Position numbers and translations under genes: made by a program. The notes under the pieces are model-generated. The model saw only the letters and a program-made list of their open reading frames with translations. It made no database searches and had not been told where the DNA came from. Shown here piece by piece: positions 34,822-44,613 of a stretch of 51,836 nt of DNA (position 1 is the first letter of the stretch; the number at the start of each line of letters is the position of its first letter). The stretch comes from an uncultured Pelagibacteraceae bacterium (GTDB lineage: Bacteria > Pseudomonadota > Alphaproteobacteria > Pelagibacterales > Pelagibacteraceae). The stretch spans positions 1 to 51,836 of the forward strand of contig CACKYY010000007.1 in assembly GCA_902604525.1 (NCBI GenBank), in the 5' to 3' direction.

Positions 34822-35888
34822 ATTAAACTTTCTAAATCCTTACTAGATGGTAGCAATCGTGCTTCATCAAAATCTTTTAAATTATTCTGTTTTATTATTT
34901 TCTGAAGTACCTCTATATATTCAGTTCCTGTTTCAGCATACTTATCTAGATGACTCGATAAAATTAAACTATCTAATGGTTTATTTCTATTTCTCAGCTT
35001 TGTTCTTGCCTTTCTTAAATTCTTATAAGATGAGTGAGTATTAAGATTTCTTAAATAAGCTCTAACTGAAAGCTGTAAACTGTGAAATTTCATCACTTTA
35101 TGCTCTTCACCTTTTTCAGCATTTTTAGGCTTCAATCCTTCACCAGACCATGTCCACTGTCCAAATAAAGCATTGCCTTTTAATGCAAATCTTGAAGTTC
35201 CCCATCCTGTTTCTTTGGCAGCTTGTGCTATTGCTAATGAAACTGGAATTTCATCCATTCTAATTTTTAAAGTTGAAAGATCATTTTGTCTTACACCATA
35301 TTGTTTATATTTTTTTTCTAACCACTTCTTTTCAATATCTGTATTACTATTTTTACCTAAAATCGTAAAAAGTCTTTTTCTATCTATTCTGATTTTATTA
35401 TTTTCTTTAACAATTAAAGGTAAAACAATTTTGATAAACATTTCTTTTCTTTTTTTTATATTGTCTATATTTTTAATTTCATTAGGAAGTAAACCAATAT
35501 CAACAGGTTTAACTAACTTTGTATCTCTTACTTCTTCCAAGTTATATTTTACTTCTTTAAATAGAGCGTTGATCTCAGAGGTGGTATATCTTACAAGATT
35601 TATTTCTGAGTTATTTTCCTCTAAAATGTCATAGAGAAGATCTATCTCATCACTTTGGGTCCATGTATCATTCTCTTCAAATGTTTTACCTTTCAAAGTT
35701 TTATTTAAAATATTTTTAGAGTTATTTGTAAATTCTTTATTATTAAAATTTTTTTCTGCAAAATTAACAAAAATTGGTGCAAGATAAAAAAACGATATAA
35801 CAGCTAAAGCACTTAAAGAAAATCTTGTAAAAGTGTTTAATATTTTATTTTTTACTCTTTTGTGCCTTATTTCTATCCTCTTATTCAT
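34818..35888 (-). CDS. Bax-like glucosaminidase-domain protein
   Basis: The 356-residue protein has a single N-terminal membrane segment (about 22-42) and a C-terminal glycoside hydrolase 73-type domain related to E. coli Bax. The segment SLAIAQAAKETGWGTSRFA carries the catalytic-type glutamate, followed by KGNALFGQWTWSGEG and the conserved MKFHSLQLSVRAYLRNLN. It likely cleaves peptidoglycan glycan strands in the periplasm. It sits downstream of nfu (3 bp) and converges on the deacetylase gene, so two wall-active enzymes are neighbours. Confidence 0.85.
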   Translation of the reverse strand: MNKRIEIRHKRVKNKILNTFTRFSLSALAVISFFYLAPIFVNFAEKNFNNKEFTNNSKNILNKTLKGKTFEENDTWTQSDEIDLLYDILEENNSEINLVRYTTSEINALFKEVKYNLEEVRDTKLVKPVDIGLLPNEIKNIDNIKKRKEMFIKIVLPLIVKENNKIRIDRKRLFTILGKNSNTDIEKKWLEKKYKQYGVRQNDLSTLKIRMDEIPVSLAIAQAAKETGWGTSRFALKGNALFGQWTWSGEGLKPKNAEKGEEHKVMKFHSLQLSVRAYLRNLNTHSSYKNLRKARTKLRNRNKPLDSLILSSHLDKYAETGTEYIEVLQKIIKQNNLKDFDEARLLPSSKDLESLI

Positions 35889-35891
35889 AAT

Positions 35892-36431
35892 TTAAATAGC
35901 AATAACCTCTTTAACTTCAGGTAGATAATGACACAATAGATTTTGAACTCCCTGTTTTAAAGTCATTGTAGAACTAGGACAACCTGAGCAGCTACCTTGT
36001 AATTGTACTTTAACGACACCATCTTTGTATTCTTTAAACTTGATATCTCCTCCATCTCTAGCAACAGCTGGTCTTATTTTTTGATCTAAGATTTTTACTA
36101 TTTTTTGCTCGATTTCATCTAGGTCAGACTCATCTTCTTTTATATTTTCATCAATAACAAATTCTTTTCCACCAGAGTAAAAGTCGTTAATAAAAGATGT
36201 CACAATATGTTTTATTTCATCCCATTTAATTTGTTCACTTTTATTTACCGATATAAAGTCTTTTCCTAAGAAAATGCTTTCAACTCCACTAACTGATAAA
36301 ATATTTTTAACTAATTCATTATTAACTTGATCTTTATTAGTTATTTCATAAGGGCCACTATTTGAAACATTCTTCCCAGGGAGAAATTTCAATGAATTTG
36401 GATTTGGCGTTGATTCAGTCTGTACAAACAT
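35892..36431 (-). CDS. nfuA: NifU-like Fe-S scaffold/carrier protein (Nfu)
   Basis: The 179-residue protein has an N-terminal Nfu_N domain (MFVQTESTPNPNSLKFLPG) and a C-terminal NifU domain with the cluster-binding CxxC in QGSCSGCPSSTMTLKQGV. It delivers [4Fe-4S] clusters to client enzymes; clients encoded in this window include MiaB and Nth. Alphaproteobacterial order murJ-trpS-nfu is preserved. The 52-bp gap upstream is AT-rich with no clear promoter match. Confidence 0.93.
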   Translation of the reverse strand: MFVQTESTPNPNSLKFLPGKNVSNSGPYEITNKDQVNNELVKNILSVSGVESIFLGKDFISVNKSEQIKWDEIKHIVTSFINDFYSGGKEFVIDENIKEDESDLDEIEQKIVKILDQKIRPAVARDGGDIKFKEYKDGVVKVQLQGSCSGCPSSTMTLKQGVQNLLCHYLPEVKEVIAI

Positions 36432-36483
36432 AAATTATATATAGTTTATATTTTGGAAATTAAAACTTGATATTAATTATTTG

Positions 36484-37485
36484 TTAAAAACCTACAATTT
36501 CTTTTATATTTTTGATCTTTTTCGATGCAACCTTGTTAGCCTTTTCAACTCCATCTAGAAGAATAGAATCAAGATACGACTGGTCTTTAAGTAATTTTTT
36601 TATCTCATCAGATATTGGCATAATTTTATTAACTAATAATTCAGATAGCTCTTTTTTAAACTCTGAAAAATTCTTACCATCAAATTTTTCTATAGAAGTT
36701 TCTAAAGTTGAATTGCTCAAACTAGCAAAAATTCTTAAAAGATTTTGTGTCTCTAGCCTTCCCTCAAGCTCTTTTATATCTTTTGGCATTGGTAAAAGAT
36801 CTGTTTTAGCTTTTTTAATTTTATTGATTATTTGATCTTTATCGTCAGTTAAGTTTATTCTACTTAAATCTGATAACTCAGATTTACTCATTTTTTTTGA
36901 TCCATCCTTTAAACTCATTATCCTAGATAATTGTTTTTGAATTAAAGGCTCAGGAGCTTTTAAAAAATCTTCTACACCAAATTCATTATTGAATTTTTGA
37001 GCTATATCTCTGCACAACTCAAGATGTTGCTTTTGATCATCTCCAACAGGGACATGGGTAGCATCATACAACAAAATATCAGCCGCCATAAGAACAGGAT
37101 AAGAATATAAACCAATGCTAGCTTTTTCCTTATCCTTTCCAGCTTTTTCTTTAAATTGTGTCATTCTATTTAGCCATCCCATACGAGCCACACAACTTAA
37201 AATCCAAGCACCTTCGGAGTGAGCTGCAACACCCGACTGATTAAAAATTGTACTTTTCTTTGGATCAATTCCACTAGCAATAAATGTTGCAACTGTTTCT
37301 CTAATATTTTTTTTTAATTCTTTTGGATCTTGTTTGACTGTTATGGCATGCAAGTCGACCACACAAAAAATACATTCATTTGAATTGTCGTTGTTTAATT
37401 CAACAAAATTTTTAATTGCTCCTAAATAATTACCAAGATGAAGATTGCCAGTAGGTTGCACACCAGAAAATATTTTTTTACCCAT
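36484..37485 (-). CDS. trpS: Tryptophanyl-tRNA synthetase
   Basis: The 333-residue class I synthetase contains the HIGH-type motif GNLHLG in [19 protein letters not shown] and the KMSKS loop in [11 protein letters not shown]. Other family segments are [19 protein letters not shown] and [18 protein letters not shown]. The length is normal. It lies 4 bp after murJ and likely shares its transcript. Confidence 0.96.
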   Translation of the reverse strand: MGKKIFSGVQPTGNLHLGNYLGAIKNFVELNNDNSNECIFCVVDLHAITVKQDPKELKKNIRETVATFIASGIDPKKSTIFNQSGVAAHSEGAWILSCVARMGWLNRMTQFKEKAGKDKEKASIGLYSYPVLMAADILLYDATHVPVGDDQKQHLELCRDIAQKFNNEFGVEDFLKAPEPLIQKQLSRIMSLKDGSKKMSKSELSDLSRINLTDDKDQIINKIKKAKTDLLPMPKDIKELEGRLETQNLLRIFASLSNSTLETSIEKFDGKNFSEFKKELSELLVNKIMPISDEIKKLLKDQSYLDSILLDGVEKANKVASKKIKNIKEIVGF

Positions 37486-37489
37486 GAAT

Positions 37490-39019
37490 TTAATACTTTA
37501 GTTTAATATCACTTATTTTAAAAGCTTTGATGAAATACGAAATAATAAGGTAAGACGCTAAGCCCAATAATGCTGATAATATTAAATAAAGAGATTTATA
37601 TGTTTGTTCAAATGCAAGTTGCTCTTGAAATAGGTTTAATAAAAATTGAAAAACAAAACCCATTAAAATTGAAGCAATAACTATTTTAAAAAACTTTACT
37701 AAAAATACTTGATTGAATGAAAAAAAATTTTTATTTTTCAAATAGACAAATAACATTATACCATTGAACCATGATGATATTGTTGTTGCAATAGGGATTA
37801 TTATAAATCCAATTTCATTAAAGTAATAAACACTTATTAAGATATTTAAAATTACAGAAATCAAAGAAATATAAAAAGGTATTTTAGTATTGTGATTAGC
37901 AAAGAAGAAACTAGAAAACACTTTGATTAAAGCAAATGCAGGTAAACCTAAAGCAAAATAATATAAAGCTAGACTTGAGTTTAAAACTGAATTTTTATCA
38001 AATGATCCATAACCAAAAAGTGCTGAAATTATTTGTTCAGAGCCTAGGATTAATGCAATAGATGCTGGCAAGCTCAGAAATAAACTTAACTCCAATGCTT
38101 TGTTTTGAATTAATAATATCTTATCTTTTTTTTTAGATTGAACATGTTTTGACAATTGGGGGAGCACTACTACTCCAATTGCAATTCCAGCTATTGCTAA
38201 ATTAATTTGATAAATTCTGTCGGCATAATATAGGTATGAAACTGCACTTGCTTGAAATGAAGCAATAATAGTTCCAACTAATATATTTATTTGGGTAACC
38301 CCTGAAGAAAAAATACTTGGTAATAATTTTTTAAAAAAAATCTTAACTTTTTTAGTTATTTTAATTTTAAAACTAATTTTAAGTGAACAAAGTTTTTTTA
38401 CAAATTTATACAAAAATAATAATTGCAATAATCCTGCTAAAGAAACACCATAAGATAAATAATATACCAGGCTGTCACCTAAAGAGTTTGAGAATAACAA
38501 CACTAAAACTAATACAATATTTAAAATTATTGGTGCCCCTGATGCAGCTGCAAATTTATTATGCGAGTTCAATATTGCGGCAAAAAAGGATGCTAAACAA
38601 ATAAATAAAAGGAATGGAAAAGTGATGCGAGTCAAAGTTATCGCTATATCCATTTTTTCAATCTCCCCTACAAAGCCTGGAGCTATAAGGGATACAAAAA
38701 CAGGCATAAATAATTGAACAAGCAAAGTTATTAATAACAAACTTAAAAATAAAAGATTGAAGATGTCATTTGCAAATTTGTTGGATTGTTTTTTACCTTT
38801 AACCATCTCTGATGCATAGCTTGGAACAAAAGCAGCATTAAAAGTTCCCTCTGAAAATAATCTTCTAAATGTGTTTGGAATTCTAAATGCTACAAAAAAA
38901 GCATCTGCTAAGAAGCCTGTTCCTAAAAATATTGCAATTAAAATATCTCTTAAATATCCAAGTAATCTGCTTATGATCGTATAAAAACCAAATGTGCCTG
39001 TTGACTTAAGTAAGTTCAT
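37490..39019 (-). CDS. murJ: Lipid II flippase MurJ
   Basis: MurJ flips lipid-linked peptidoglycan precursor across the inner membrane. The 509-residue polytopic protein shows the N-terminal family pattern [18 protein letters not shown] and [24 protein letters not shown], with about 14 hydrophobic helices. The essential arginines of the first helix region are present. It is divergent from maeB over a 49-bp gap. Confidence 0.95.
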   Translation of the reverse strand: MNLLKSTGTFGFYTIISRLLGYLRDILIAIFLGTGFLADAFFVAFRIPNTFRRLFSEGTFNAAFVPSYASEMVKGKKQSNKFANDIFNLLFLSLLLITLLVQLFMPVFVSLIAPGFVGEIEKMDIAITLTRITFPFLLFICLASFFAAILNSHNKFAAASGAPIILNIVLVLVLLFSNSLGDSLVYYLSYGVSLAGLLQLLFLYKFVKKLCSLKISFKIKITKKVKIFFKKLLPSIFSSGVTQINILVGTIIASFQASAVSYLYYADRIYQINLAIAGIAIGVVVLPQLSKHVQSKKKDKILLIQNKALELSLFLSLPASIALILGSEQIISALFGYGSFDKNSVLNSSLALYYFALGLPAFALIKVFSSFFFANHNTKIPFYISLISVILNILISVYYFNEIGFIIIPIATTISSWFNGIMLFVYLKNKNFFSFNQVFLVKFFKIVIASILMGFVFQFLLNLFQEQLAFEQTYKSLYLILSALLGLASYLIISYFIKAFKISDIKLKY

Positions 39020-39068
39020 AAATCATATTAGTCTTATATTTACCCTAATTGTACACAAATTATAACAA

Positions 39069-41354
39069 ATGAAAAAAACAAAGATTGATCATTACACTGA
39101 TAAAGAAGCTTTAGATTTTCATAAAGAGAAAAAGCCTGGCAAGATAGAGATTATTTCTTCAAAAAATATGATTACTAAAAGAGATCTAGCCCTTGCATAT
39201 TCTCCAGGTGTTGCAGCCCCGGTAAAAGAGATCAGTGAAAATCCAGAAGCAGCTTATGATTATACAAGTAAAGGAAATTTAGTTGCGGTCATCAGCAATG
39301 GTTCAGCTATTTTAGGTATGGGAAATCTAGGGGCATTGGCTTCTAAACCAGTAATGGAGGGAAAGGCAGTGTTGTTCAAAAGATTTGCCGATATAGACTC
39401 GATAGATCTTGAAATAGACTCCAAAGACACTGAGGAAATTATTAACTCTATTAAAAATTTTGCTCCAAGCTTTGGTGGAATTAATTTAGAAGATATAGCA
39501 GCCCCAGATTGCTTTATAATTGAACAAAAATTAAAAGAAATTTTAAATATTCCAGTTTTTCACGATGATCAGCATGGCACTGCAATAATTACAACAGCAG
39601 CACTAATAAACGCTCTAGATATAAGTGGTAAATCAATAAAAGAAATTAAAGTTGTAGTTAATGGTGCTGGCGCATCTGCACAAGCTTGTACTGAATTATT
39701 TAAAAATTCAGGAGTGCCTTCAGAAAATGTAATTATGCTCGATAGAAAAGGTGTAATTTATAAAGAAAGAACCGAGGGCGTAGATCAGTGGAAGTCAAAA
39801 TATGCAGTTGAGACTAAACTAAGAACTCTTGAACAGGCAATGAAAGGTGCAGATGTCTTTTTAGGATTATCAGCCAAGGGGGTTCTCAAAAAAGAGATGG
39901 TTAAAAGTATGGCAAAAAATCCTATTATTTTTGCTTGTGCTAATCCAGATCCTGAAATTTTACCAGAGGAAATAAATGAGGTAAGGAATGACGCAATAAT
40001 AGCAACTGGAAGATCAGATTATCCCAATCAAGTAAATAATTTAATTGGTTTCCCTTACATTTTTAGAGGAGCTCTAGATGTACGGTCTAAAACTATTAAT
40101 GAAGAAATGAAAGTTGCTGCATCACAAGCAATTGCTAAGCTTGCAAGAGAGGACGTTCCGGATGAAGTAGTAGCTGCAATGGGAGGTGAAAGACCACATT
40201 ATGGAAAAGATTATATTATTCCATCTACATTTGACCCAAGATTAATAAGTGTTATTCCAGCTGCTGTAGCAAAAGCTGCGATGAAAAGCGGAGTAGCAAG
40301 GAAAAGTATTGAAGACTTTGAAATTTACAAAGAACAACTTAAACAAAGATTAGATCCAACTGTAACCATAATGCAGGGGATAAACTCATTTATAAAAAAT
40401 AATCAAAAAAAAATTGTATTTGCTGATGGAGAGGATGAAAATACTTTAAAAGCAGCAATTGCATTTAAAAATTCTAAATTGGGTATTCCTATTTTAGTTG
40501 GCAAAGAAAGTAAAATTAAGGAACAAATTAAAAATATTGGATACAGCGATAACTTTGACATCGAAATAGTAAATTCAAAGGATGAAGCAAAAAGAAATAA
40601 ATATGTTAAACATCTTTTTAAAAAATTACAAAGAGAACAAGGATTACTCGAACGTGATTGCGATAGAATGGTAAGAAATGATAGGGTTATATGGGCTACA
40701 AGCATGGTAGCGTGTGGCGACGCTGATGGTGCAGTGACTGGTAATACAAGACGTTTTGGTGCTTCTTTAGATAAAATTAAACAAGTTGTAGATGTTCGTA
40801 AAGGTGAAATTATGTTTGGGCTAAATATGGTGGTCCACAAAGGAAAAACAATATTTATAGGGGATACTAGTGTCCACGAATACCCAACGTCAGAACAGAT
40901 GGCAGAAATTGCAATGTCAACAGCAAGAGTGGTTAGACTATTTGGATTTGAACCAAAAGTTGCATTTGTCTCGCATTCAACTTTTGGTCAGCCTTTAACA
41001 AGTCGAACTAAGCACATAAGAGATGCCGTCGAAATTTTAAAGGAAAAAAAAGTAGATTTTGAATTTGATGGAGACATGCAGCCAGATGTTGCCTTAAATT
41101 CAGAGTACGAGGAATTGTATCCTTTTGCAAAAATTGTTGGCAAAGCAAATATTCTGATCATGCCTGGTCAACATAGTGCCGCCATATCATATAAACTAAT
41201 GAAAACATTTGGAGACACAAAAGTTATTGGACCGCTGCTTATTGGCCTTGGCCTTCCAATTGAGATTGCACCTTTAAGATCTTCAACTTCAGAAATAATT
41301 AATTTGGCATCTATAGCTGCCTACTCTTCTGAGATTATAGATTATAAAAAATAA
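39069..41354 (+). CDS. maeB: NADP-dependent malic enzyme with phosphotransacetylase-like domain
   Basis: The N-terminal half (about 1-420) is malic enzyme, converting malate to pyruvate and CO2 with reduction of NAD(P): LAYSPGVAAPVKEI, the metal-binding FHDDQHGTAI, and the nucleotide fold VVNGAGASAQACTELF. The C-terminal third (about 430-750) resembles phosphate acetyltransferase, ending in PGQHSAAISYKLMK, and is normally regulatory, sensing acetyl-CoA. The 761-residue length is that of MaeB-type hybrids. It is monocistronic, flanked by divergent murJ and convergent dolP, which begins one base after its stop. Confidence 0.95.
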   Translation: MKKTKIDHYTDKEALDFHKEKKPGKIEIISSKNMITKRDLALAYSPGVAAPVKEISENPEAAYDYTSKGNLVAVISNGSAILGMGNLGALASKPVMEGKAVLFKRFADIDSIDLEIDSKDTEEIINSIKNFAPSFGGINLEDIAAPDCFIIEQKLKEILNIPVFHDDQHGTAIITTAALINALDISGKSIKEIKVVVNGAGASAQACTELFKNSGVPSENVIMLDRKGVIYKERTEGVDQWKSKYAVETKLRTLEQAMKGADVFLGLSAKGVLKKEMVKSMAKNPIIFACANPDPEILPEEINEVRNDAIIATGRSDYPNQVNNLIGFPYIFRGALDVRSKTINEEMKVAASQAIAKLAREDVPDEVVAAMGGERPHYGKDYIIPSTFDPRLISVIPAAVAKAAMKSGVARKSIEDFEIYKEQLKQRLDPTVTIMQGINSFIKNNQKKIVFADGEDENTLKAAIAFKNSKLGIPILVGKESKIKEQIKNIGYSDNFDIEIVNSKDEAKRNKYVKHLFKKLQREQGLLERDCDRMVRNDRVIWATSMVACGDADGAVTGNTRRFGASLDKIKQVVDVRKGEIMFGLNMVVHKGKTIFIGDTSVHEYPTSEQMAEIAMSTARVVRLFGFEPKVAFVSHSTFGQPLTSRTKHIRDAVEILKEKKVDFEFDGDMQPDVALNSEYEELYPFAKIVGKANILIMPGQHSAAISYKLMKTFGDTKVIGPLLIGLGLPIEIAPLRSSTSEIINLASIAAYSSEIIDYKK

Positions 41355-41948
41355 TTAATCTTTTTTAATTCTTAGGTCTTCAACAAGTATTATGCTTGCA
41401 ATTACATTTTCGACATCTAAGATTTCTTTAGCCTCACTAATTACCAAATCTTTTTCCTCGGATGTTTGCGCAATTCCGTATACATATATTTTTTTTTTGT
41501 ATGTATCTATTTGATAATTTGTAGCTTTGATATTTTTGTTTACTATTAAAGCTGTTCTAAGCTGAGTAGTAATTAAAATATCTTTAGCAGATTGTTTAAA
41601 ATTAAATTCTTCTTTTATTTTTATATCATTACGAACTGATCTAGTACCCTTTGTCTCCCATGCAATTTTTGTAATTTGTAACTTTTCATCAGGACTATCA
41701 ACTTTTCCTGTTAAAAAAATTCTTCCATCAAGGACTTTGGACTTTACTGACAAAAAATATTTTTTATCTTTGGCTAATATTCTAGCGGTTAAACTTTTTT
41801 GCATTATGGAGTCATCTATTTGGGTTCCTAAAGTTCTAGGATCCAGTGCAACTGAAACACCTGTTCCAAATACTCCTTTAGAACTTACACCTATGCAACC
41901 TGATAAAATAAATCCAACAAGTATTATTAATATAAATTTAATTTTCAT
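41355..41948 (-). CDS. dolP: BON-domain outer membrane lipoprotein DolP-like (YraP)
   Basis: The 197-residue protein has a signal peptide with lipobox LSGC (Cys18) and two BON domains (about 45-115 and 125-190). Just after the lipobox it carries DPRTLGTQIDDSIMQ, closely resembling the DPRSVGTQVDD segment of E. coli DolP, and the second BON domain has ITTQLRTALIV. DolP supports outer membrane integrity and BAM function. It overlaps rsmI by 11 bp, and the LpoA-like gene lies beyond rsmI, matching the rsmI-lpoA-dolP cluster of E. coli. Confidence 0.82.
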   Translation of the reverse strand: MKIKFILIILVGFILSGCIGVSSKGVFGTGVSVALDPRTLGTQIDDSIMQKSLTARILAKDKKYFLSVKSKVLDGRIFLTGKVDSPDEKLQITKIAWETKGTRSVRNDIKIKEEFNFKQSAKDILITTQLRTALIVNKNIKATNYQIDTYKKKIYVYGIAQTSEEKDLVISEAKEILDVENVIASIILVEDLRIKKD

Positions 41949-42801
41949 TTTTTAACTTTAAACAATAATTATATACTAGTTTTTTTGATACTTTACTGTT
42001 TTGACAAATTAAATTGGTAATTTCTTTTATTGTAAGTTTATTAATCATCTTATTAATCATATTGATATCAGATTCATTCAAATTTTTAGAGTTATTTTCA
42101 TCAGTTTTTCTGTCTGATATAACAACTGTTAACTCTCCTTTTAGCTCTTCTTGAAATTCTTCTAATTCGTCTACATTTGCTCTTAAAAACTCTTCGTATA
42201 ACTTGGTGATCTCTCTGCAAATTACAATTTTTCTATTGCTAAAGTATTTTTTAATTTCAGGTATAATTTTATTAATTTTTTTAGGAGATATAAAAAAAAC
42301 TAGAGTTGAGTTAAATTCTGATATTTTTTTAAGCTCATTTGTTATTTGTTGTTTTTTATCTGGTAAAAAACCATAAAAGAAAAATTGATCAGAAAATCCA
42401 CTAATAGATATAGCAGTCGAAACTGCTGATGGACCAGGTATTGGTACAATCTTAATATTATTTTTAACACACTCATTAATTAAAACTGAGCCTGGATCAG
42501 AAATAGAGGGGGTCCCAGCATCGGATATTAGAGATATTATTTTTCCAGATTTTAAATATTCAATTATTTTTAAAGTATTTTTTTTTTCGTTAAATTTATG
42601 ATTTGAAATCAATTTCGATTTGATTTCGTATTTATTTAATAAATTTTTTGAAATACGAGTGTCTTCACATAAAATAAAATCGGATCTTTTTAATATTTCT
42701 AATGCTCTTATGGTAATGTCTTTTAAATTCCCTATTGGCGTGGAAACTATATAAAGACCATTTTCATTATCTTTTACTTTAGATTGTGGTTTAATGATCA
42801 T
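41938..42801 (-). CDS. rsmI: 16S rRNA (cytidine(1402)-2'-O)-methyltransferase
   Basis: RsmI methylates the ribose of C1402 in the decoding centre. The 287-residue tetrapyrrole-methylase-fold protein shows LYIVSTPIGNLKDIT, the CEDTR motif, ISDAGTPSISDPG and the cofactor loop PIPGPSAVSTAISISGF. A 12-residue N-terminal extension precedes the core. It is divergent from the LpoA-like gene with a 35-bp gap and overlaps dolP. Confidence 0.95.
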   Translation of the reverse strand: MIIKPQSKVKDNENGLYIVSTPIGNLKDITIRALEILKRSDFILCEDTRISKNLLNKYEIKSKLISNHKFNEKKNTLKIIEYLKSGKIISLISDAGTPSISDPGSVLINECVKNNIKIVPIPGPSAVSTAISISGFSDQFFFYGFLPDKKQQITNELKKISEFNSTLVFFISPKKINKIIPEIKKYFSNRKIVICREITKLYEEFLRANVDELEEFQEELKGELTVVISDRKTDENNSKNLNESDINMINKMINKLTIKEITNLICQNSKVSKKLVYNYCLKLKNEN

Positions 42802-42836
42802 AATTTAGCTAAAAAAAATACTATAATAACATTAAA

Positions 42837-43991
42837 ATGATTAAATTATTAAAAATTCTTTTTATCCTTAAATGTGGAGTGTTTTTATTATTTTTTCAAA
42901 CAGTCAGTGCTAGCGAAAAAATTAAAATTGGATTACTAGTGCCAATGACTGGATCAAATAAAGATATTGGTCAGTCAATCATTAAGGCTGTAAGTTTAGC
43001 TGTAAAAGATATTGATAATAATTTAATTGAAATTTACCCTAAAGATACAGCTTCTAGACCTAATCAAACACTTAAATCAGCATTCGAATTAAAACAGATG
43101 GGCATAAAGGTGGTTATAGGTCCAGTTTTCTATGAAAGTTTAACTTATCTGGATGAAATGAAGGATTTAACGTTTTTGTCTTTGACAAATAAGAACTTAG
43201 ATCTTCCTAAAAATGTCATTTCCGCGGGTATAAATTCTACTTCACAGTTCAATACTATTAAAAAATTTTTAGAAAAAAAAGATGTTAAAAAAACTATTTT
43301 TTTAACACCAATTCGAGAATATGAATTTGAAATAAAAAAAGGAATGAAAGACTCGAAAATAAAAATTTTTAAAGAATATAATTATAATACTGACCCAACA
43401 ATACTTACCAAACAAATAGAGGAGATCACAAAATATAAAATAAGAAAACAGAATCTAGAAGATGAGATTACAAGAATTAAAAATTCAAATGAGGTTAATA
43501 AAGAAAAGAAAATAAAAAGATTAGAAAAGAGATATACTATAGGAAATTTAAACTTTGATGCAGTTGTTATTGCTGATTTTGATGAAAGCTTAAAAAGTGT
43601 GACTACATCACTTTTATATACAGATGTTCAACCTAAAAATAAATATTTTATAACTCTCAATCAATGGTTTGATGAAAGTTTATTAAAGGAAAATGGTATT
43701 CAACCAATATATTATCCTTCCATTAATAAAGAGAATTTTGATAATTATAAAATCAAATACTTTAATGCATTCAACGAAAATCCGTCACATTTATCACTAT
43801 TAAGTTATGATTTACTAGGTCTCATCTATTATTTATCACTCAAGTCAGATCTCACCAATCTAAGCAGATTATTTAAAAAGCAAAACTCATTTAAAGGAAA
43901 AATAGGAATATTTGATATAAAAGATAATAAAATTAATCATAGATTGAACTTTTATAAAGTCGAAGACAAAAAACTCACAAAAATTTTCTGA
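42837..43991 (+). CDS. Periplasmic-binding-fold protein, LpoA-like
   Basis: The 384-residue protein has a signal peptide (about 1-25, ending SVSASEK) and a type I periplasmic-binding fold starting IKIGLLVPMTGSNKDIGQSI. The family includes amino-acid ABC transporter binding proteins and the C-terminal domain of LpoA, the activator of PBP1A. There are no transporter genes nearby, while rsmI is divergent and dolP follows it, exactly the LpoA locus of other proteobacteria, so I favour the LpoA-like role. No lipobox is evident: the cysteine at residue 14 is not in lipobox context. It overlaps the convergent rdgB by 17 bp. Confidence 0.75.
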   Translation: MIKLLKILFILKCGVFLLFFQTVSASEKIKIGLLVPMTGSNKDIGQSIIKAVSLAVKDIDNNLIEIYPKDTASRPNQTLKSAFELKQMGIKVVIGPVFYESLTYLDEMKDLTFLSLTNKNLDLPKNVISAGINSTSQFNTIKKFLEKKDVKKTIFLTPIREYEFEIKKGMKDSKIKIFKEYNYNTDPTILTKQIEEITKYKIRKQNLEDEITRIKNSNEVNKEKKIKRLEKRYTIGNLNFDAVVIADFDESLKSVTTSLLYTDVQPKNKYFITLNQWFDESLLKENGIQPIYYPSINKENFDNYKIKYFNAFNENPSHLSLLSYDLLGLIYYLSLKSDLTNLSRLFKKQNSFKGKIGIFDIKDNKINHRLNFYKVEDKKLTKIF

Positions 43992-44577
43992 GTTTTTTAA
44001 AAGCAAAATATCTGTGATCCATTTTATATTTTTTTGCAGGTTTCATTTCTCCAAATGTTTTTTTTTTACCTTTAGGAACAAAGATAGGATCATAGCCAAA
44101 TCCATTAGTTCCCTTAGGTTCAATTGAAATAAAGCCCTCAATTTTGCTTTGAACACAAGCAATCGTTTTATCTAAAGATGAAATAGATAGAGCACATATA
44201 AATCTTGCTCTAACTTTTTTATGTTTCCAATTTTTATCTTTTTTACTTAGCTCTCTATAAACCCTTCTAATAGCCTTATTAAAATCTCCATGCTTTCCAC
44301 CCCATCTTGCAGAATAAATGCCAGGATTTTTATCTAATAGATCTATCTCTAAACCAGAGTCATCTGCTAAACATATAAGGCCTGTTTTTTTTGAAAAATG
44401 TTTAGATTTTATTAGGGAGTTTTCTTTGAATGTTTCTCCATTTTCTATCGGGCTTTTAAGATTAAACTCAGATGTGGAGTGAATTTTAATGTTTTTTGGT
44501 AGTAAACTCTTGATTTCACGTAGTTTACCTCTGTTGTTTGTTCCAATAAGTAATTTGTTTATTTTTTGTGTAGGCAT
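43975..44577 (-). CDS. rdgB: Non-canonical purine NTP pyrophosphatase
   Basis: RdgB hydrolyses dITP, dXTP and related damaged purine nucleotides to monophosphates, preventing misincorporation. The 200 residues show GTNNRGKLREIKSLL, ENSLIKSKHFSKKTG, the catalytic LADDSGLEID and the loop GTNGFGYDPIFVP. The length is typical. It is divergent from grpE across 36 bp that contain an inverted repeat. Confidence 0.95.
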   Translation of the reverse strand: MPTQKINKLLIGTNNRGKLREIKSLLPKNIKIHSTSEFNLKSPIENGETFKENSLIKSKHFSKKTGLICLADDSGLEIDLLDKNPGIYSARWGGKHGDFNKAIRRVYRELSKKDKNWKHKKVRARFICALSISSLDKTIACVQSKIEGFISIEPKGTNGFGYDPIFVPKGKKKTFGEMKPAKKYKMDHRYFAFKKLRKFL

Positions 44578-44579
44578 CT

Positions 44580-44597
44580 AGAAATTATCAAATTTCT
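44580..44597. promoter_or_regulatory. Inverted repeat in the rdgB-grpE divergent gap
   Basis: AGAAATT and AATTTCT form a perfect 7-bp inverted repeat around ATCA, filling half of the 36-bp gap between divergent rdgB and grpE. It may be an operator or simply part of overlapping promoters. It does not look like the CIRCE element (TTAGCACTC-N9-GAGTGCTAA), and no hrcA gene is seen nearby. Confidence 0.3.
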
Positions 44598-44613
44598 TAC
44601 CATATAAGCCTCT

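Noticed and set aside
42837..43991. Branched-chain amino acid ABC transporter operon
   Set aside because: Only the binding-fold protein is present; no permease or ATPase genes flank it, and the neighbours fit the LpoA locus.
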